This document shows, piece by piece, positions 34,170 through 41,803 of a DNA stretch of 64,000 nt. The notes under the pieces are model-generated. The model worked only from the letters and a program-made list of their open reading frames with translations. It was not told the origin of the DNA and did not search any database. The DNA is from Alphaproteobacteria bacterium (GTDB taxonomy: Bacteria > Pseudomonadota > Alphaproteobacteria > Rhodobacterales > Rhodobacteraceae), in contig JAUHVR010000002.1 of assembly GCA_030424865.1 (NCBI GenBank), forward strand, positions 248,001 to 312,000, read 5' to 3'. Within the stretch, counting starts at the first letter, position 1. Each line of letters begins with the position of its first letter. The position numbers were made by a program, and so were the translations under genes.

Positions 34170-34907
34170 TCAAGAGATGGTTTCGGCAAGCGCCGCTTCA
34201 AGAAGCGGGGCCAGACGTTCGCCCCAGGCCTGCTGCGCATGGGGCGCTTCGATCAGGTCCTGGCGCAGCTCGATCAGCACGTTCATGCGGCCATGGCGCA
34301 GGGCGTGGCGGTCAATGCCATCCCCCGGCAGATGCCCGGCATAGGGCTGGTTGGACCCGACGACCAGATCGGGTTCGGCTTCGAGCAGCTTGATGAACGG
34401 TTCGGCCAGGCGGGCGTCCCAGGCGAACAGCACGCCAATGTGCCAGGGGCGCGAGGGGCGCGCGCGCAATTGGCGGGTAAAAGAATGCATCGCCACGATC
34501 ACAGTGTCAGTGCGCCGCGCCGCGATCTGGGCGACAGCGTCATGGTAGGGCGTGAAATAGGCGGCGCGGCGGCGGGCGTGTTCCTTGGCATCGACATGAC
34601 GGTTTCCGGGAATGACCGAGCCATCGTAAAGCCGCATCAGCTGCGTCGGGTCCTGGTTGCCCCGGTTCGGATCGATGACCAGCCGCGAAAAATTGGACAG
34701 CACCGCCGGACAGCCCAGTGCATCGGCCAGCGCCAGCGAGGCGCCTGCCGCGCCGATGTCATAGGCGATGTGCCGCTCCATATCCTCGGGCAGCAGTCCC
34801 AGCGTGCCGCCCAGACTGTCGGGCACCACATTGCTGGCGTGATCGCAGGTGATCAGCCAGCGGCTTTTTCGGTCTTCGCCGTGGATTTCGTAGGGGCGGT
34901 ATGTCAT
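34170..34907 (-). CDS. N-formylglutamate amidohydrolase family protein
   Basis: A 245-residue metallohydrolase of the HutG/N-formylglutamate amidohydrolase family (LITCDHASNVVPD with the first His, SNFSRLVIDPNRG, and MHSFTRQLR). The classic role is release of formate from N-formyl-L-glutamate in histidine degradation. No hut genes are nearby, so substrate may differ. The start at 34907 follows AGGTGACACC. It is divergent from pyk across a 171-base region. DUF1244 follows. Confidence 0.85.
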   Translation of the reverse strand: MTYRPYEIHGEDRKSRWLITCDHASNVVPDSLGGTLGLLPEDMERHIAYDIGAAGASLALADALGCPAVLSNFSRLVIDPNRGNQDPTQLMRLYDGSVIPGNRHVDAKEHARRRAAYFTPYHDAVAQIAARRTDTVIVAMHSFTRQLRARPSRPWHIGVLFAWDARLAEPFIKLLEAEPDLVVGSNQPYAGHLPGDGIDRHALRHGRMNVLIELRQDLIEAPHAQQAWGERLAPLLEAALAETIS

Positions 34908-35078
34908 TCAGGTGTCACCTCTTTGCGCCAGTGCATAGATCAGTTGCGCGGCGAAGGGAAATCGGCAATAAGCCTCGCGAGTGTTAGCGGTAACTGTGGA
35001 CTTTCGGGCCACTGTGTGCCGAAGTGAACAGCAAGGCGGGGATGCCTCTGCCGTCAAAGATGGAAGGCGATATCTCAT

Positions 35079-36524
35079 ATGAGACGTTTGCGGAATGTAA
35101 AGATCGTGGCCACCTTGGGGCCCTCGTCCAGCACCTATGAGATGATCCGGGCGTTGCACGAAGCCGGGGCGGATGTCTTTCGCCTGAACATGAGCCACGG
35201 CTCGCACGAAGAGATCGCCGAGCGTCACAAGATCATCCGCCAGGTCGAAGAGGATCTGGACAGCCCGATTGCCATCCTGGCCGACCTTCAGGGTCCCAAG
35301 CTGCGCGTTGACGTCTTTGCCAACGGCTCGGAAGAGCTTGAGGAAGGCGCCGATTTCCGTCTTGATCTGGACGATGCCCCCGGCGATGTGACCCGAGTGA
35401 AGCTGCCGCACCCCGAAATCTTTGCGGCGCTGGAACCGGGCGCGCATCTGCTTGTGAACGACGGTAAAATCCGGCTCAAGGTCAGGGACTGCGGCGCCGA
35501 TTTTGCAAATTGCACCGTGGTGAACGGCGGAACGATTTCCAACCGCAAGGGTGTGAACGTGCCCGACGTGGTCCTGCCGCTGGCGGCGCTGTCCAAGAAG
35601 GACCGCAAGGATCTGGAATTTGTCTGCGAACTTGGCGTCGACTGGCTGGCGCTGAGCTTTGTTCAGCGGGTCGAGGACGTCTATGAAGCGCGCGCGCTGG
35701 CCAATGGCCGCGCCTCGGTTCTGTCGAAGATCGAAAAGCCGGCTGCCGTGCAATCGTTTGACGAGATCCTCAAGGTCTCGGACGGGATCATGGTCGCGCG
35801 GGGCGACCTGGGTGTGGAACTGCCGGTACAGAACGTGCCGCCGATCCAGAAACGCCTGATCCGCAAGTGCCGCGCGGCGGCCAAGCCGGTGATCGTTGCG
35901 ACGCAGATGCTCGAATCGATGATCGAATCGCCGATGCCGACCCGGGCCGAGGTCTCGGACGTGGCAACCGCGATCTATGAAGGCGCAGATGCGATCATGC
36001 TTTCGGCGGAATCGGCGGCAGGTCAGTACCCCTGCGAAGCGGTTTCGACCATGCACAACGTCGCGATGGAGGTCGAAAGCGACCCGACCTATGTCGAGGT
36101 CATGGAGGCCTCGCGCAATGCCAAGCGCGAATCCGTTGCCGACGGCATCGTTGCCGCGGCCCGCGAGATTGCGGAAACCACCGACATCAAGGCGATCTGC
36201 TGCTACACCCAATCGGGGACCACGGCCTATCTGACGGCCCGCGAGCGTCCGCGCGTTCCGATCATCGCCATGACCAACCAGCGTGGCACAGCGCGCAAGC
36301 TGGCGCTGACCTGGGGCACCAACTGCGTGATGACCGAGGAACTCGACCGCTTCAAGATGGCCGTGGTGAACGCCGCCCGCGCGGCCCGCAAGCAGGACTA
36401 TGCCAACGAAGACGACCAGATCCTGGTCACCGCCGGCGTGCCCTTCAACACCTCGGGCACCACGAACATTCTGCGTGTGGCGCCCTGCAACGAGCGTTTG
36501 ATCTTTAACACCGATCCCGAATAA
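35079..36524 (+). CDS. pyk: Pyruvate kinase
   Basis: A 481-residue glycolytic enzyme that converts phosphoenolpyruvate and ADP to pyruvate and ATP. Typical blocks are KIVATLGPSSSTYEMIR at the N-terminus, RLNMSHGSHEE, the ATP/metal region MVARGDLGVELPVQNVP and QMLESMIESPMPTRAEVSDVA. The C-terminal allosteric domain is present (IICCYTQSGTTA-like). The length is standard. It is followed by a small membrane-protein gene and the ribosomal protein genes rpmI-rplT. Confidence 0.96.
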   Translation: MRRLRNVKIVATLGPSSSTYEMIRALHEAGADVFRLNMSHGSHEEIAERHKIIRQVEEDLDSPIAILADLQGPKLRVDVFANGSEELEEGADFRLDLDDAPGDVTRVKLPHPEIFAALEPGAHLLVNDGKIRLKVRDCGADFANCTVVNGGTISNRKGVNVPDVVLPLAALSKKDRKDLEFVCELGVDWLALSFVQRVEDVYEARALANGRASVLSKIEKPAAVQSFDEILKVSDGIMVARGDLGVELPVQNVPPIQKRLIRKCRAAAKPVIVATQMLESMIESPMPTRAEVSDVATAIYEGADAIMLSAESAAGQYPCEAVSTMHNVAMEVESDPTYVEVMEASRNAKRESVADGIVAAAREIAETTDIKAICCYTQSGTTAYLTARERPRVPIIAMTNQRGTARKLALTWGTNCVMTEELDRFKMAVVNAARAARKQDYANEDDQILVTAGVPFNTSGTTNILRVAPCNERLIFNTDPE

Positions 36525-36554
36525 CGTGATCGCCGGGGAACCGGCGGGGGCGTG

Positions 36555-36788
36555 ATGGATCCGGACAATGTTCTTGTGTCAGGGCTGGTGGTGGCGGTGT
36601 TCGCCATACCGGCCCTGATTGCCGCTTATGCCGATGGGCGCAGGCCCTGGGCGGGGCTGATCATGCTGGCCATGGCCGCCGGGCTGATCTGGTACGGCAA
36701 CGACCTGAAGGACCCGGGCTACACCGTCGAAACCGCGCTGGAGGCGATCTACGTCGTTGTCGGGCGGATTTCGAACCAGGTTTTCTGA
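36555..36788 (+). CDS. Small membrane protein, conserved hypothetical
   Basis: A 77-residue protein with two hydrophobic spans ([19 protein letters not shown] and [16 protein letters not shown]) and a short polar tail. It starts 31 bases after the pyk stop and is probably read from the pyk transcript. Similar small proteins accompany pyk in Rhodobacterales (from memory). Function unknown. Confidence 0.65.
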   Translation: MDPDNVLVSGLVVAVFAIPALIAAYADGRRPWAGLIMLAMAAGLIWYGNDLKDPGYTVETALEAIYVVVGRISNQVF

Positions 36789-36795
36789 TCCCCTA

Positions 36796-36824
36796 TTGCC
36801 AAATGCCCCGGACGGTCCTATACG
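36796..36824 (+). promoter_or_regulatory. Sigma-70-type promoter for rpmI-rplT
   Basis: TTGCCA (36796-36801) and TATACG (36819-36824) are separated by 17 bases, close to the housekeeping consensus. The pair lies about 75 bases upstream of rpmI and would give a ribosomal-protein leader of about 65 bases. Confidence 0.5.
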
Positions 36825-36897
36825 GCGCTTTCTTTCCGCGTGGCCGGCCGAAGTGGCATGCCGAGTCGCGCATCAACCGTTAAGACTGGAGACGGAA

Positions 36898-37098
36898 ATG
36901 CCCAAGATGAAGACCAAATCGAGCTGCAAAAAGCGGTTCAAGGTGACAGCGACCGGCAAGGTCAAGACCGCTCAGGCGGGCAAGCGTCACGGAATGATCA
37001 AGCGCACGAACAAGTTCCTGCGCAATGCACGCGGCACGACCACCATGTCCGAGCCCGATGCAAAGATCATCAAGTCGATGATGCCCTACTCGCGCTAA
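36898..37098 (+). CDS. rpmI: Ribosomal protein L35 (bL35)
   Basis: A 66-residue basic protein ([20 protein letters not shown]; later [13 protein letters not shown]) with the normal length of L35. It lies in the large subunit near domain V. The ATG at 36898 follows GGAGACGGAA. It stands directly before rplT as usual, but infC is not adjacent upstream; pyk and a small membrane gene are. Confidence 0.97.
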   Translation: MPKMKTKSSCKKRFKVTATGKVKTAQAGKRHGMIKRTNKFLRNARGTTTMSEPDAKIIKSMMPYSR

Positions 37099-37112
37099 GG
37101 AGGTCCTGACAT

Positions 37113-37478
37113 ATGGCACGCGTTAAAGGTGGGACCGTTACCCACGCCCGTCACAAGAAAATCGTCAAAGCCGCCAAAGGCTACTACGGCCGCCGCAAGA
37201 ACACCTTCAAGGTGGCGTCGCAGGCTGTCGACAAGGCGAACCAGTATGCAACCCGCGACCGCAAGAACCGCAAGCGCAACTTCCGCGCGCTGTGGATCCA
37301 GCGGATCAACGCGGCCGTCCGCATGCACGACGAAGCGCTGACGTACTCGCGCTTCATCAACGGCCTGAACCTGGCCGGCATCGAGGTGGACCGCAAAGTT
37401 CTGGCCGATCTGGCCGTACATGAGCCCGAGGCATTCAACGCCATCGTGGACCAGGCAAAGGCAGCGCTGCCGGCCTGA
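37113..37478 (+). CDS. rplT: Ribosomal protein L20 (bL20)
   Basis: A 121-residue basic protein with the L20 pattern [27 protein letters not shown] shown in part by [20 protein letters not shown] and later [18 protein letters not shown]. It binds 23S rRNA early in assembly and can repress its own operon. AAGGAGG precedes the start at 37113. A strong terminator follows, so the rpmI-rplT unit ends here and pheST lies 4 kb further on. Confidence 0.97.
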   Translation: MARVKGGTVTHARHKKIVKAAKGYYGRRKNTFKVASQAVDKANQYATRDRKNRKRNFRALWIQRINAAVRMHDEALTYSRFINGLNLAGIEVDRKVLADLAVHEPEAFNAIVDQAKAALPA

Positions 37479-37503
37479 GCCGCGTAGATGCACTGAATGA
37501 CGA

Positions 37504-37535
37504 AGCCCGGGCGCCAAAGGCGACCGGGCTTTTTT
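37504..37535 (+). terminator. Rho-independent terminator after rplT
   Basis: AGCCCGG-gc-GCC, loop AAA, GGC-ga-CCGGGCT, followed by six T residues. It lies 25 bases after the rplT stop. Confidence 0.88.
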
Positions 37536-37580
37536 CATGACATGCTGCCCGGTTGCGTTTCCTGATCAGGAGGCGAACCG

Positions 37581-38246
37581 ATGACTGACGTAACCAAGAC
37601 ACCCGCGCAGGTCCTTGACCAGATCTGCACCCGACTTCAAACCGTGGCCGAGGCCCGCCCTTTCCGGTTCCGCGATACCTCGCGCGACGCGGCACGGGCC
37701 CATCTGATCCGGCGCACCACGTTCCGTGGCTGCAAGCTGACCTCGACCCTGCAGGCCGAGGACCGTTTGCAAGCGCGTCTTCCCAAGGCGCTGACGCATT
37801 TCTACACCCGCCTCGGAGAGGCCCGCGGCGAGTTCCTGATGGGGTCCGACGTGGCCTGGATCTTTGCACTGGCGGCCTTTGGGGCCGAGGCCGACAAGCT
37901 TTTCCGCGAAAGCGGGGGAGCAGGGCTGCCCGAGCGGGCGATCACCTTTCTGTTCCACCAGGGCTATACGGCTCATTTTGTGATCGGAAGCCCGATCGGC
38001 GAGCCCAGGATCGACGATGCACCCGTGCTGGCGGTGACCGAAGGGTCCCCAGAGATCCGGCAGGTCGCCCCCAGCCTGCTTGCCTATTTCGAGGCAAGTC
38101 TGCGTGAGTTGGAAGAGCTGAACGAGATCCAACTGCGCCAAGGGGGATACTATCTGACCCTGCGAGATGGTCGGGCGACGCAGTCGTTTCCGGCGCTGGC
38201 CAGCGGGGAACGCCCTGTTGATACCGAGGATGTTTTCGTTGACTGA
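37581..38246 (+). CDS. Hypothetical protein, possibly SMI1/KNR4-like
   Basis: A 221-residue soluble protein without signal peptide or membrane segment. The end section (QVAPSLLAYFEASLRELEELN) and FLFHQGYTAHFV loosely recall SMI1/KNR4-type folds found in immunity and regulatory proteins, but I do not recognise a family with confidence. AGGAGG eight bases before the ATG is an excellent ribosome site. It stands alone between the rplT terminator and the ECF42 module. Confidence 0.6.
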   Translation: MTDVTKTPAQVLDQICTRLQTVAEARPFRFRDTSRDAARAHLIRRTTFRGCKLTSTLQAEDRLQARLPKALTHFYTRLGEARGEFLMGSDVAWIFALAAFGAEADKLFRESGGAGLPERAITFLFHQGYTAHFVIGSPIGEPRIDDAPVLAVTEGSPEIRQVAPSLLAYFEASLRELEELNEIQLRQGGYYLTLRDGRATQSFPALASGERPVDTEDVFVD

Positions 38247-38320
38247 TCCATTCTCTTGGCGGTGCTTCGGTGTTGGGGAAACCCGGGTTCACCGAAGCGT
38301 CGAAAATTTTTTTGGTGATT

Positions 38321-38347
38321 TGTCGATTTCTGGGTGCCCCATCCGTC
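38321..38347 (+). promoter_or_regulatory. Candidate ECF42-dependent promoter
   Basis: TGTCGA (38321-38326) and CGTC (38344-38347) with a 17-base spacer fit the -35/-10 pattern reported for ECF42 sigma factors. It lies 50 bases upstream of the DGPF-protein gene, which precedes the sigma gene, so it would give autoregulation. Confidence 0.5.
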
Positions 38348-38353
38348 TGGTAG

Positions 38354-38378
38354 TCAGAAGGCGAGCGGCGCCTTCTGA
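38354..38378 (+). promoter_or_regulatory. Stem-loop in the leader of the DGPF/ECF42 mRNA
   Basis: Arms TCAGAAGGCG and CGCCTTCTGA form a perfect 10-bp stem with a five-base loop. It ends eight bases before the AAGGA ribosome site of the DGPF gene and may affect translation or mRNA stability. It is not followed by a T-run. Confidence 0.5.
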
Positions 38379-38396
38379 CATCAAAAAGGAAACGAC

Positions 38397-38747
38397 ATGC
38401 AATTCATGCTTTTGATCTACAGCCAAGAGGGTTCGGGCCCACAACCGGGCACGGACGAGTTCGGACCGTTTATCGGGGCCTACATGGGCTTCACCCAGAA
38501 AATGAAAGACGAAGGCAAGCTGATCTCGGGTGAGGGACTGCAGCCAGTCGCCACAGCGACAACACTGTCCATTCGCGATGGCAAAACCCAAACCGTGGAC
38601 GGACCCTTTGCCGAAACCAAAGAACAGCTGGGCGGCTACTATCTGCTGGAGCTGGAGGATCTGGACGAGGCGCTGAAATGTGCGGCCGAAATCCCGACCG
38701 CCACCTATGGACGTGTCGAAGTTCGTCCGGTTGCCGTCTACGACTGA
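38397..38747 (+). CDS. YCII-related DGPF-domain protein
   Basis: A 116-residue protein of the YciI/DGPF family; QTVDGPFAETKEQLGGYYLLE holds the signature DGPF. The fold is a dimeric ferredoxin-like barrel. Proteins of this type are the regular genomic partners of ECF42 sigma factors, one of which starts six bases downstream. They are thought to be part of an as yet unclear signalling or detoxification response. The start at 38397 follows AAAAAGGAAACGAC. Confidence 0.9.
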   Translation: MQFMLLIYSQEGSGPQPGTDEFGPFIGAYMGFTQKMKDEGKLISGEGLQPVATATTLSIRDGKTQTVDGPFAETKEQLGGYYLLELEDLDEALKCAAEIPTATYGRVEVRPVAVYD

Positions 38748-38753
38748 TCCGCA

Positions 38754-39998
38754 ATGCATTCGTCAAACCAGGTCGAGGCCCAGATCACCCGCCTGATCCG
38801 CGAGGATTGGGGGCGATTGCTGGCGGTCTTGACCGGGTTTGGCGGCGATCTGACCCTGGCCGAGGACTGCCTGCAGGATGCTGTGGTGGCGGCCTTGCAG
38901 GCCTGGCCCAGGGATGGCCTGCCCAAAGCCCCGGACGCCTGGTTGATTGCAACGGCGCGGCGCAAGGCGATTGACCGCCTGCGCCGATCCCGCACTGCGG
39001 AAAACAAGGCCGAAGCGGTTGCGCTTTGGCATTGGCAACATGCGCCAGAGGCCCAAGAGCTTCAGACCCTGCCTGACAAAAGGCTAGAGCTCATATTCAC
39101 GTGTTGCCACCCTGCGCTCGACCAAAAATCCCGCGTGGCCCTGACACTTCGCGCGGTCGGGGGATTGACCACCGGCGAAATCGCGGCAGCTTTCGTGGAC
39201 AAGCAAGACGCCATGGCCGCGCGTCTGACCCGGGCGAAGAAAAAGATCGCCTCGGCGGGTATCAGGTTCCGATTGCCCGATGCCGAAGACTTGCCGGATC
39301 GCATCGATGGTGTCCTGAAAGTGCTTTATCTGATTTTCAACGAGGGGCACCGCGGAAGCTCGGATCAGCTTACTCGGACCGATCTTGCCGAAGAAGCGAT
39401 CCGACTCGGGCGCGTTCTGACGGCGTGTTTGCCGCATCACCTCGAAGCCAAGGGGTTGCTTGCATTGATGCTGTTGACGGAGGCCCGCCGATTGGCGCGC
39501 AAGGGGCCATCGGGCGAGTTCATCCCGTTGGAAGATCAAGCGCGGTCCCGTTGGGACAGGGGCAAGATCCGCGAAGGTCGGGCCTTGGTGGAAGAGGTGC
39601 TTTCGATCGGACCGCCTGGCCCCTATGCGCTGCAGGCTGCGATCAGTGCATTGCACGCAGAGGCCCGGGACTTCGCCAGCACCGATTGGAGTCAGATCGT
39701 GGCACTTTACGATCTGTTGTGGACGCTGCAGCCCAATCCTGTGGTGTTGGTCAATTGTGCGGTGGCTCAATCCTATGCGGCAGATCCGAAAACAGCGCTG
39801 GCGCAGCTTGAGGCGACCGGTGCGGGTCAGCATCTGCAGGCCTATCAGCCCTATCACGCTTGTCGGGCTGACCTCTTGGCGCGTCAAGGCCGATACGAAG
39901 AGGCTCTTTCAGCCTATGATCGGGCCATATCAATGACCGAAGCACCTGAAGAAATTGCCTTTCTCAAGACGCGCCGGGCGGCGGTCGAAACGCGTTAG
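38754..39998 (+). CDS. ECF42-type RNA polymerase sigma factor with C-terminal TPR-like extension
   Basis: A 414-residue sigma factor, twice the usual ECF length. Residues about 5-75 form region 2 (VEAQITRLIREDWGRLLAVLT; DAWLIATARRKAIDRLRR) and about 105-160 region 4 (ALTLRAVGGLTTGEIAAAF). The remainder is a helical TPR-like domain (RADLLARQGRYEEALSAYD). This layout and the adjacent DGPF gene define the ECF42 group, which works without a classic anti-sigma factor and with activity depending on the extension. The start at 38754 is six bases after the DGPF gene. Confidence 0.92.
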   Translation: MHSSNQVEAQITRLIREDWGRLLAVLTGFGGDLTLAEDCLQDAVVAALQAWPRDGLPKAPDAWLIATARRKAIDRLRRSRTAENKAEAVALWHWQHAPEAQELQTLPDKRLELIFTCCHPALDQKSRVALTLRAVGGLTTGEIAAAFVDKQDAMAARLTRAKKKIASAGIRFRLPDAEDLPDRIDGVLKVLYLIFNEGHRGSSDQLTRTDLAEEAIRLGRVLTACLPHHLEAKGLLALMLLTEARRLARKGPSGEFIPLEDQARSRWDRGKIREGRALVEEVLSIGPPGPYALQAAISALHAEARDFASTDWSQIVALYDLLWTLQPNPVVLVNCAVAQSYAADPKTALAQLEATGAGQHLQAYQPYHACRADLLARQGRYEEALSAYDRAISMTEAPEEIAFLKTRRAAVETR

Positions 39999-40078
39999 TT
40001 TTCCGTCGTCGTTTCAATGGCGTCGCTGAATGCACCTCGTGCCCCATCTGGGCTGCCCAAAGGCTCTGCATGACAATC

Positions 40079-40100
40079 GCCGCCCCAGAGGGGCGGCTTT
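40079..40100. terminator. Bidirectional terminator between sigma factor and SDR genes
   Basis: Arms GCCGCCCC and GGGGCGGC with loop AGA, followed by TTT on the plus strand. It lies between two converging genes (stops at 39998 and 40120). Confidence 0.65.
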
Positions 40101-40119
40101 GTTGGAAATCGACCGCGAC

Positions 40120-40944
40120 CTAGACCAGACCCAGCTGTGCCTTCAGTCCGCCGATAAAGGTCTCGTCGTCCAGTGCCTTGCGGTTGTCCAGCAGCTCGAC
40201 CGCATCGGCACCCGCGCGGTAGCGCAGGGTGTTGGTGCCGTCGGTGGCCGCGTTCCAGATGACCTCGGCCACGACTTCGGGCTTTGAGGCGCGCGCGGTC
40301 ATTTCCTCGCTGCCCCAGGCCGCAAACAGGCGCTGGACAACCGGCTGGTACTCGGTCAACGACTCGTCGTTGCGGAAGTCGAACGAGCGCCCGCCGAAGT
40401 CCGTGGCGATCATGCCTGGCTGCACCAGCTTGACCTTGATGCCCGCGGCGTCCAGCTCAAAGTGCAGCGATTCCGACAGGCCTTCGACGGCGAACTTGGT
40501 GCCGTGATAGAGCGTGCCAAGCGGGAAGGTCATCTGACCGCCGATCGAGCTGATGTTGATGATGGTGCCCGTGCCTGCGCTGCGCATGTGCGGCAGAACC
40601 GCCTTGGTCACTTCCAGCAGGCCGATGACGTTGGTGTCGAACTGGCGTTTGATGCCGTCCATGTCAAAGGCTTCGAGCGGGCCGTAGGCCCCGTAGCCTG
40701 CGTTGTTCAGCAGCACGTCGATGGCGCCGAACTTTTCAAGTGTTGCCTCTACGGCGGCGGTGATCGAGGCGCTGTCGGTCACGTCCAGCGCGGTGACCAG
40801 CACATTGTCCAGCGCGGCCAGCTCTTCGCCTGCAGCGGGGTTGCGCATGGTGGCGACGACGTTCCAGCCCTGAGCCTGGAAGTGCTTTGCGGTGACTTTG
40901 CCGATACCGGTGGATGCGCCGGTGATAAGGATTGTCTGCGCCAT
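40120..40944 (-). CDS. Short-chain dehydrogenase/reductase (classical SDR)
   Basis: A 274-residue NAD(P)-dependent oxidoreductase with all classical motifs: TGASTGIGK at the N-terminus, LLNNAGYGAYGP, the catalytic Ser in INISSIGG and YHGTK (Tyr-x-x-x-Lys). Such proteins reduce or oxidise hydroxyls of sterol-, sugar- or lipid-like substrates; the substrate is not evident. It is a single gene facing the ECF42 operon, and an upstream ~600-base region separates it from the tRNA genes. Confidence 0.9.
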   Translation of the reverse strand: MAQTILITGASTGIGKVTAKHFQAQGWNVVATMRNPAAGEELAALDNVLVTALDVTDSASITAAVEATLEKFGAIDVLLNNAGYGAYGPLEAFDMDGIKRQFDTNVIGLLEVTKAVLPHMRSAGTGTIINISSIGGQMTFPLGTLYHGTKFAVEGLSESLHFELDAAGIKVKLVQPGMIATDFGGRSFDFRNDESLTEYQPVVQRLFAAWGSEEMTARASKPEVVAEVIWNAATDGTNTLRYRAGADAVELLDNRKALDDETFIGGLKAQLGLV

Positions 40945-41189
40945 GTGTTTGGCCTCCTGTGTCTGATGAGGTTGAAATAGGCCCGTCCCCCGAGTCGCAC
41001 AAATGCGATCCGCGCCAACTGAATTGCAATGCGCGCCAATCGGAGTGTTTTGGGTTGGCCTGTTGTGTGGGTGCCCTGCCCACAGGGGCGCAAAGCTTGT
41101 TTTTTGACAGGCATGTCGCTAAACCGCGACCTCTGCCGCGCTTTTGCGGCCAAAGACACGAGTTACAGATGCTGATCCATTGGACAAAT
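40945..41189. other. Intergenic stretch without recognised gene
   Basis: It holds the promoter region of the minus-strand SDR gene and a TTGACA-like hexamer at 41104-41109. Open frames across it have neither ribosome sites nor family resemblance. I see no RNA gene or repeat in this part. Confidence 0.5.
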
Positions 41190-41315
41190 CGCAACGAACG
41201 CGATCCTTGGCCCCCTCGGGGGACCGGGGTCCTGGGCGTGGCGCGACGCTGAACCAGGGATCAAGGTCATAACATCACCCCGAGGGCGGCTCCGACACCG
41301 GAGACCGCCCTTTTT
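41190..41315 (+). ncRNA. Candidate structured small RNA ending in an intrinsic terminator
   Basis: A strong terminator (GGGCGGCTCCG / CGGAG-A-CCGCCC then TTTTTC, 41284-41315) has no gene on its upstream side. Just before it a long imperfect stem can be drawn: outer arms CCTCGGGG (41214-41221) and CCCCGAGG (41278-41285), then GTCCTGG (41229-41235) with CCAGGG (41254-41259), then GCGT/ACGC at the tip. Outer arm and terminator overlap by two bases. Rod-like RNAs such as 6S RNA look similar, but I cannot assign a family. The 5' end is unknown. Confidence 0.35.
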
Positions 41316-41339
41316 CTTTGCCCGGACGAAAGGACTGCA

Positions 41340-41483
41340 ATGCCCGACGAAGACGACGACCCAAGCGAAGAGCGGGACGATCCCCGCACTTTGGTTCCAG
41401 CACCAGACGCATACGACACTGGCGCATCCAGATGTCACCTGCCCGGATTCGGGTGGGATGGTGGCGCTTTGTTATCTTGTTAA
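41340..41483 (+). CDS. Possible small acidic protein (47 residues)
   Basis: The ATG at 41340 has GAAAGGA five bases upstream and opens a 47-codon frame beginning MPDEDDDPSEERDD and ending LLSC. It is highly acidic at the N-terminus and starts 25 bases after an intrinsic terminator. No family is recognised. It could be a real small protein or chance; the good ribosome site is the main support. Confidence 0.3.
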   Translation: MPDEDDDPSEERDDPRTLVPAPDAYDTGASRCHLPGFGWDGGALLSC

Positions 41484-41557
41484 CTTATTGAATTTAAACA
41501 ATAAAAAGTTTGACGGGACTTTCGGAAATGTCTAAACCTCTGCCCACGGTTGACGAT

Positions 41558-41632
41558 GCAGCGTTCGTCTAGTGGTCAGGACACCGGCTTTTCACGCCGA
41601 CGACACGGGTTCGACTCCCGTACGCTGTACCA
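41558..41632 (+). tRNA. tRNA-Glu (anticodon UUC)
   Basis: 75 nt including encoded CCA. Acceptor arms GCAGCGT and ACGCTGT pair with one G-U; the anticodon loop TTTTCAC places TTC at 34-36; the T-arm is ACGGG TTCGACT CCCGT. The base pair 27-43 is C-A, slightly unusual. It is followed by a second tRNA gene after 16 bases and pheS. Confidence 0.95.
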
Positions 41633-41648
41633 ACCGCATCCGTGCCGT

Positions 41649-41724
41649 GGTCGCGTAGCTCAACTGGAAGAGCGTTCGGCTGTCTACCGAAAGGCTGCGG
41701 GTTCAAATCCCGTCGCGACTGCCA
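41649..41724 (+). tRNA. tRNA with GUC anticodon (Asp by anticodon), atypical loop
   Basis: 76 nt including CCA. Acceptor GGTCGCG/CGCGACT, D-arm GCTC...GAGC, anticodon stem TTCGG/CCGAA and T-arm GCGGG TTCAAAT CCCGT are all well paired. The anticodon loop CTGTCTA puts GTC at 34-36, that is Asp, with discriminator G73. Position 37 is U, where nearly all tRNAs have a purine, and position 38 is A, not the C known for tRNA-Asp. It may be a rare isoacceptor or a tRNA with a non-standard role. Structure is sound, identity uncertain. Confidence 0.8.
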
Positions 41725-41803
41725 CAGCTGCACGGCACGAGGTTGCAAACCGCGTGCGGTACGGCTAACCCGTGCCCGGACAGCTTCCAAGGGCGCGACG
41801 GAT

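Noticed and set aside
40932-41438. Open frames on both strands between the SDR gene and the tRNAs
   Set aside because: No ribosome site, no domain, cross the terminator and RNA candidate; composition is not coding-like.
41642-41803. An upstream extension of the pheS frame through the tRNA gene
   Set aside because: It translates the atypical tRNA gene and its flank; PheS begins normally at 41804.
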